Positions 19,036 to 20,000 of a DNA stretch of 20,000 nt are shown here, piece after piece. The stretch lies in assembly GCA_016946835.1 (NCBI GenBank), contig JACVTC010000150.1, forward strand, positions 137,501-157,500. Reading direction: 5' to 3'. This stretch comes from Neocallimastix lanati (nom. inval.) (lineage: Eukaryota > Neocallimastigomycota > Neocallimastigomycetes > Neocallimastigales > Neocallimastigaceae). The first letter of the stretch is position 1. Each line of letters opens with the position of its first letter. The notes beneath the pieces were generated by a model, which saw only the letters and a list, made by a program, of their open reading frames with translations, did no database searches and was not told where the DNA came from. The position numbers and the translations under genes are program-made.

Positions 19036-20000
19036 AAACAAAAAAAATAATGACAATCTGTTAATTTATCTTGTAAATTAGTGCATATCGGACTTGTAAT
19101 GAGAGGCTAAAAAAAATTTAAAAATTTTTGGAGGGTATATTTTAATCCTGAAGAAATTATCATTAAAATTAGTAATACTTTCACTTAACAACAATATTAT
19201 TCATGAATTTTTTTTTAATTTTTTTTTTAATATCAAGAATGAATTAAATTCCTTCATTTTTAACATTTGGTCCATGAGTGGAGTGTATATTTCATGGATA
19301 AAAAAAAAAAAATTACCCTTGTCTTGTAAATAAGATGTTCCCGTGATAATGAGAACCACGATGAAATATCTTTTTTTTTTTTTTTTTTTTTTTCCCATAA
19401 CGAACAACAAATTACAAATTAATAAAAAATGAAAGTTAACATGAACTTAATTTACTAATAACTATAAAAAATATAAAAAGAAAAAAAATTAATATAAAAT
19501 AATTAAAAAAAAAAAAAAAATTATCAGAATATATTTGTTCTTTCTTTTTTTTTTTTTTTCCCTTTCTTTTTCTTCTCTTTGTATTAACAACTATTTAAGA
19601 AAAATAAAAAAAAAACCATCTTTGTATAATATATTATTTTGAATAAACTTTTTTTTTTTAATCTTTTTTAAATTTTTTTATTTTATTTTTTTTTTTTCTT
19701 TTTTTTTTTTTAATTTTTTTTTCTTTTTTTTTTTTTTTAATTTTTCTTTCTTTTTTTTTTTTATTCTTTTTTAATTTTTTGATTAATAAGACTCTATTTT
19801 CAATAATAATTTTATAAAAAAAAAAATAATAATAAGGAAAATAAAATATTAGTAAAAAAAAAAAAAAAAAAAAAAAAGTAGATTCCCAACCTTTAAGTTA
19901 AATTAAGTCTTAAACAGAAGCTTTGAAGTGAATCAATCTCCTATATACATATCCATTTATATAAAAGCTACATAAGTTTAAATAAAATACTATAGGAGCA
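19036..20000. other. Unassigned AT-rich DNA with weak repeat pair and pyrimidine tracts
   Basis: No gene can be supported. Two stretches resemble each other: about 19068-19107 (tcttgtaaattagtgcatat, later taatgagaggc) and 19322-19361 (tcttgtaaataagatgttcc, later taatgagaacc). They may be remnants of one repeated element; a minus-strand reading gives LQDK in both. 19366-19393, 19540-19580 and 19648-19775 are T-rich tracts with scattered C. The final 100 bases have no recognisable feature. Confidence 0.4.

Overview
The window looks like nuclear DNA from an extremely AT-rich fungus, most plausibly an anaerobic gut fungus (Neocallimastigomycota). Three things point there. Intergenic DNA is almost pure A/T with long A and T runs. 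The introns are fungal in type (GTAAGT donor, TACTAAC branch site, TAG acceptor). Two genes encode CotH-family proteins, a family expanded in Mucoromycota and gut fungi. The organism call is an inference; no rRNA or other marker gene is present.

Layout: 1-1569 holds an imperfect direct duplication, one copy with an internal deletion, plus a broken coding fragment. 2167-6885 (minus) is one three-exon gene that simple ORF calling splits into unrelated pieces. I rebuilt it as 1446 codons: signal peptide, CotH-like domain, membrane segments, Asn-rich linker, family 2 glycosyltransferase (GT2), membrane segments, Lys/Asn-rich tail. 6886-10002 has no gene but holds two adjacent large palindromes and a dispersed repeat pair, one copy carrying a fold-back hairpin. 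10003-11973 (minus) is a complete CotH kinase-family gene of 656 aa with signal peptide and a GPI-anchor-like tail. 12174-12675 is a five-copy minisatellite just upstream of it. 13500-13705 is an isolated GC-rich block with several possible hairpins, unidentified. 14704-15046 is a MITE-like element. About 16140-17576 (minus) is a decayed retrotransposon Gag-like gene with a zinc knuckle. The rest, to 20000, is low-complexity repeat and unassigned DNA.

The two CotH genes lie on the same strand about 3.1 kb apart and align along the CotH region, so they look like paralogues. The 656-aa copy keeps the two Asp residues expected at the kinase active site. In the fused copy His and Tyr stand at those places, suggesting a pseudokinase or binding module tethered to a membrane glycosyltransferase. 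That fusion is the most interesting item here.
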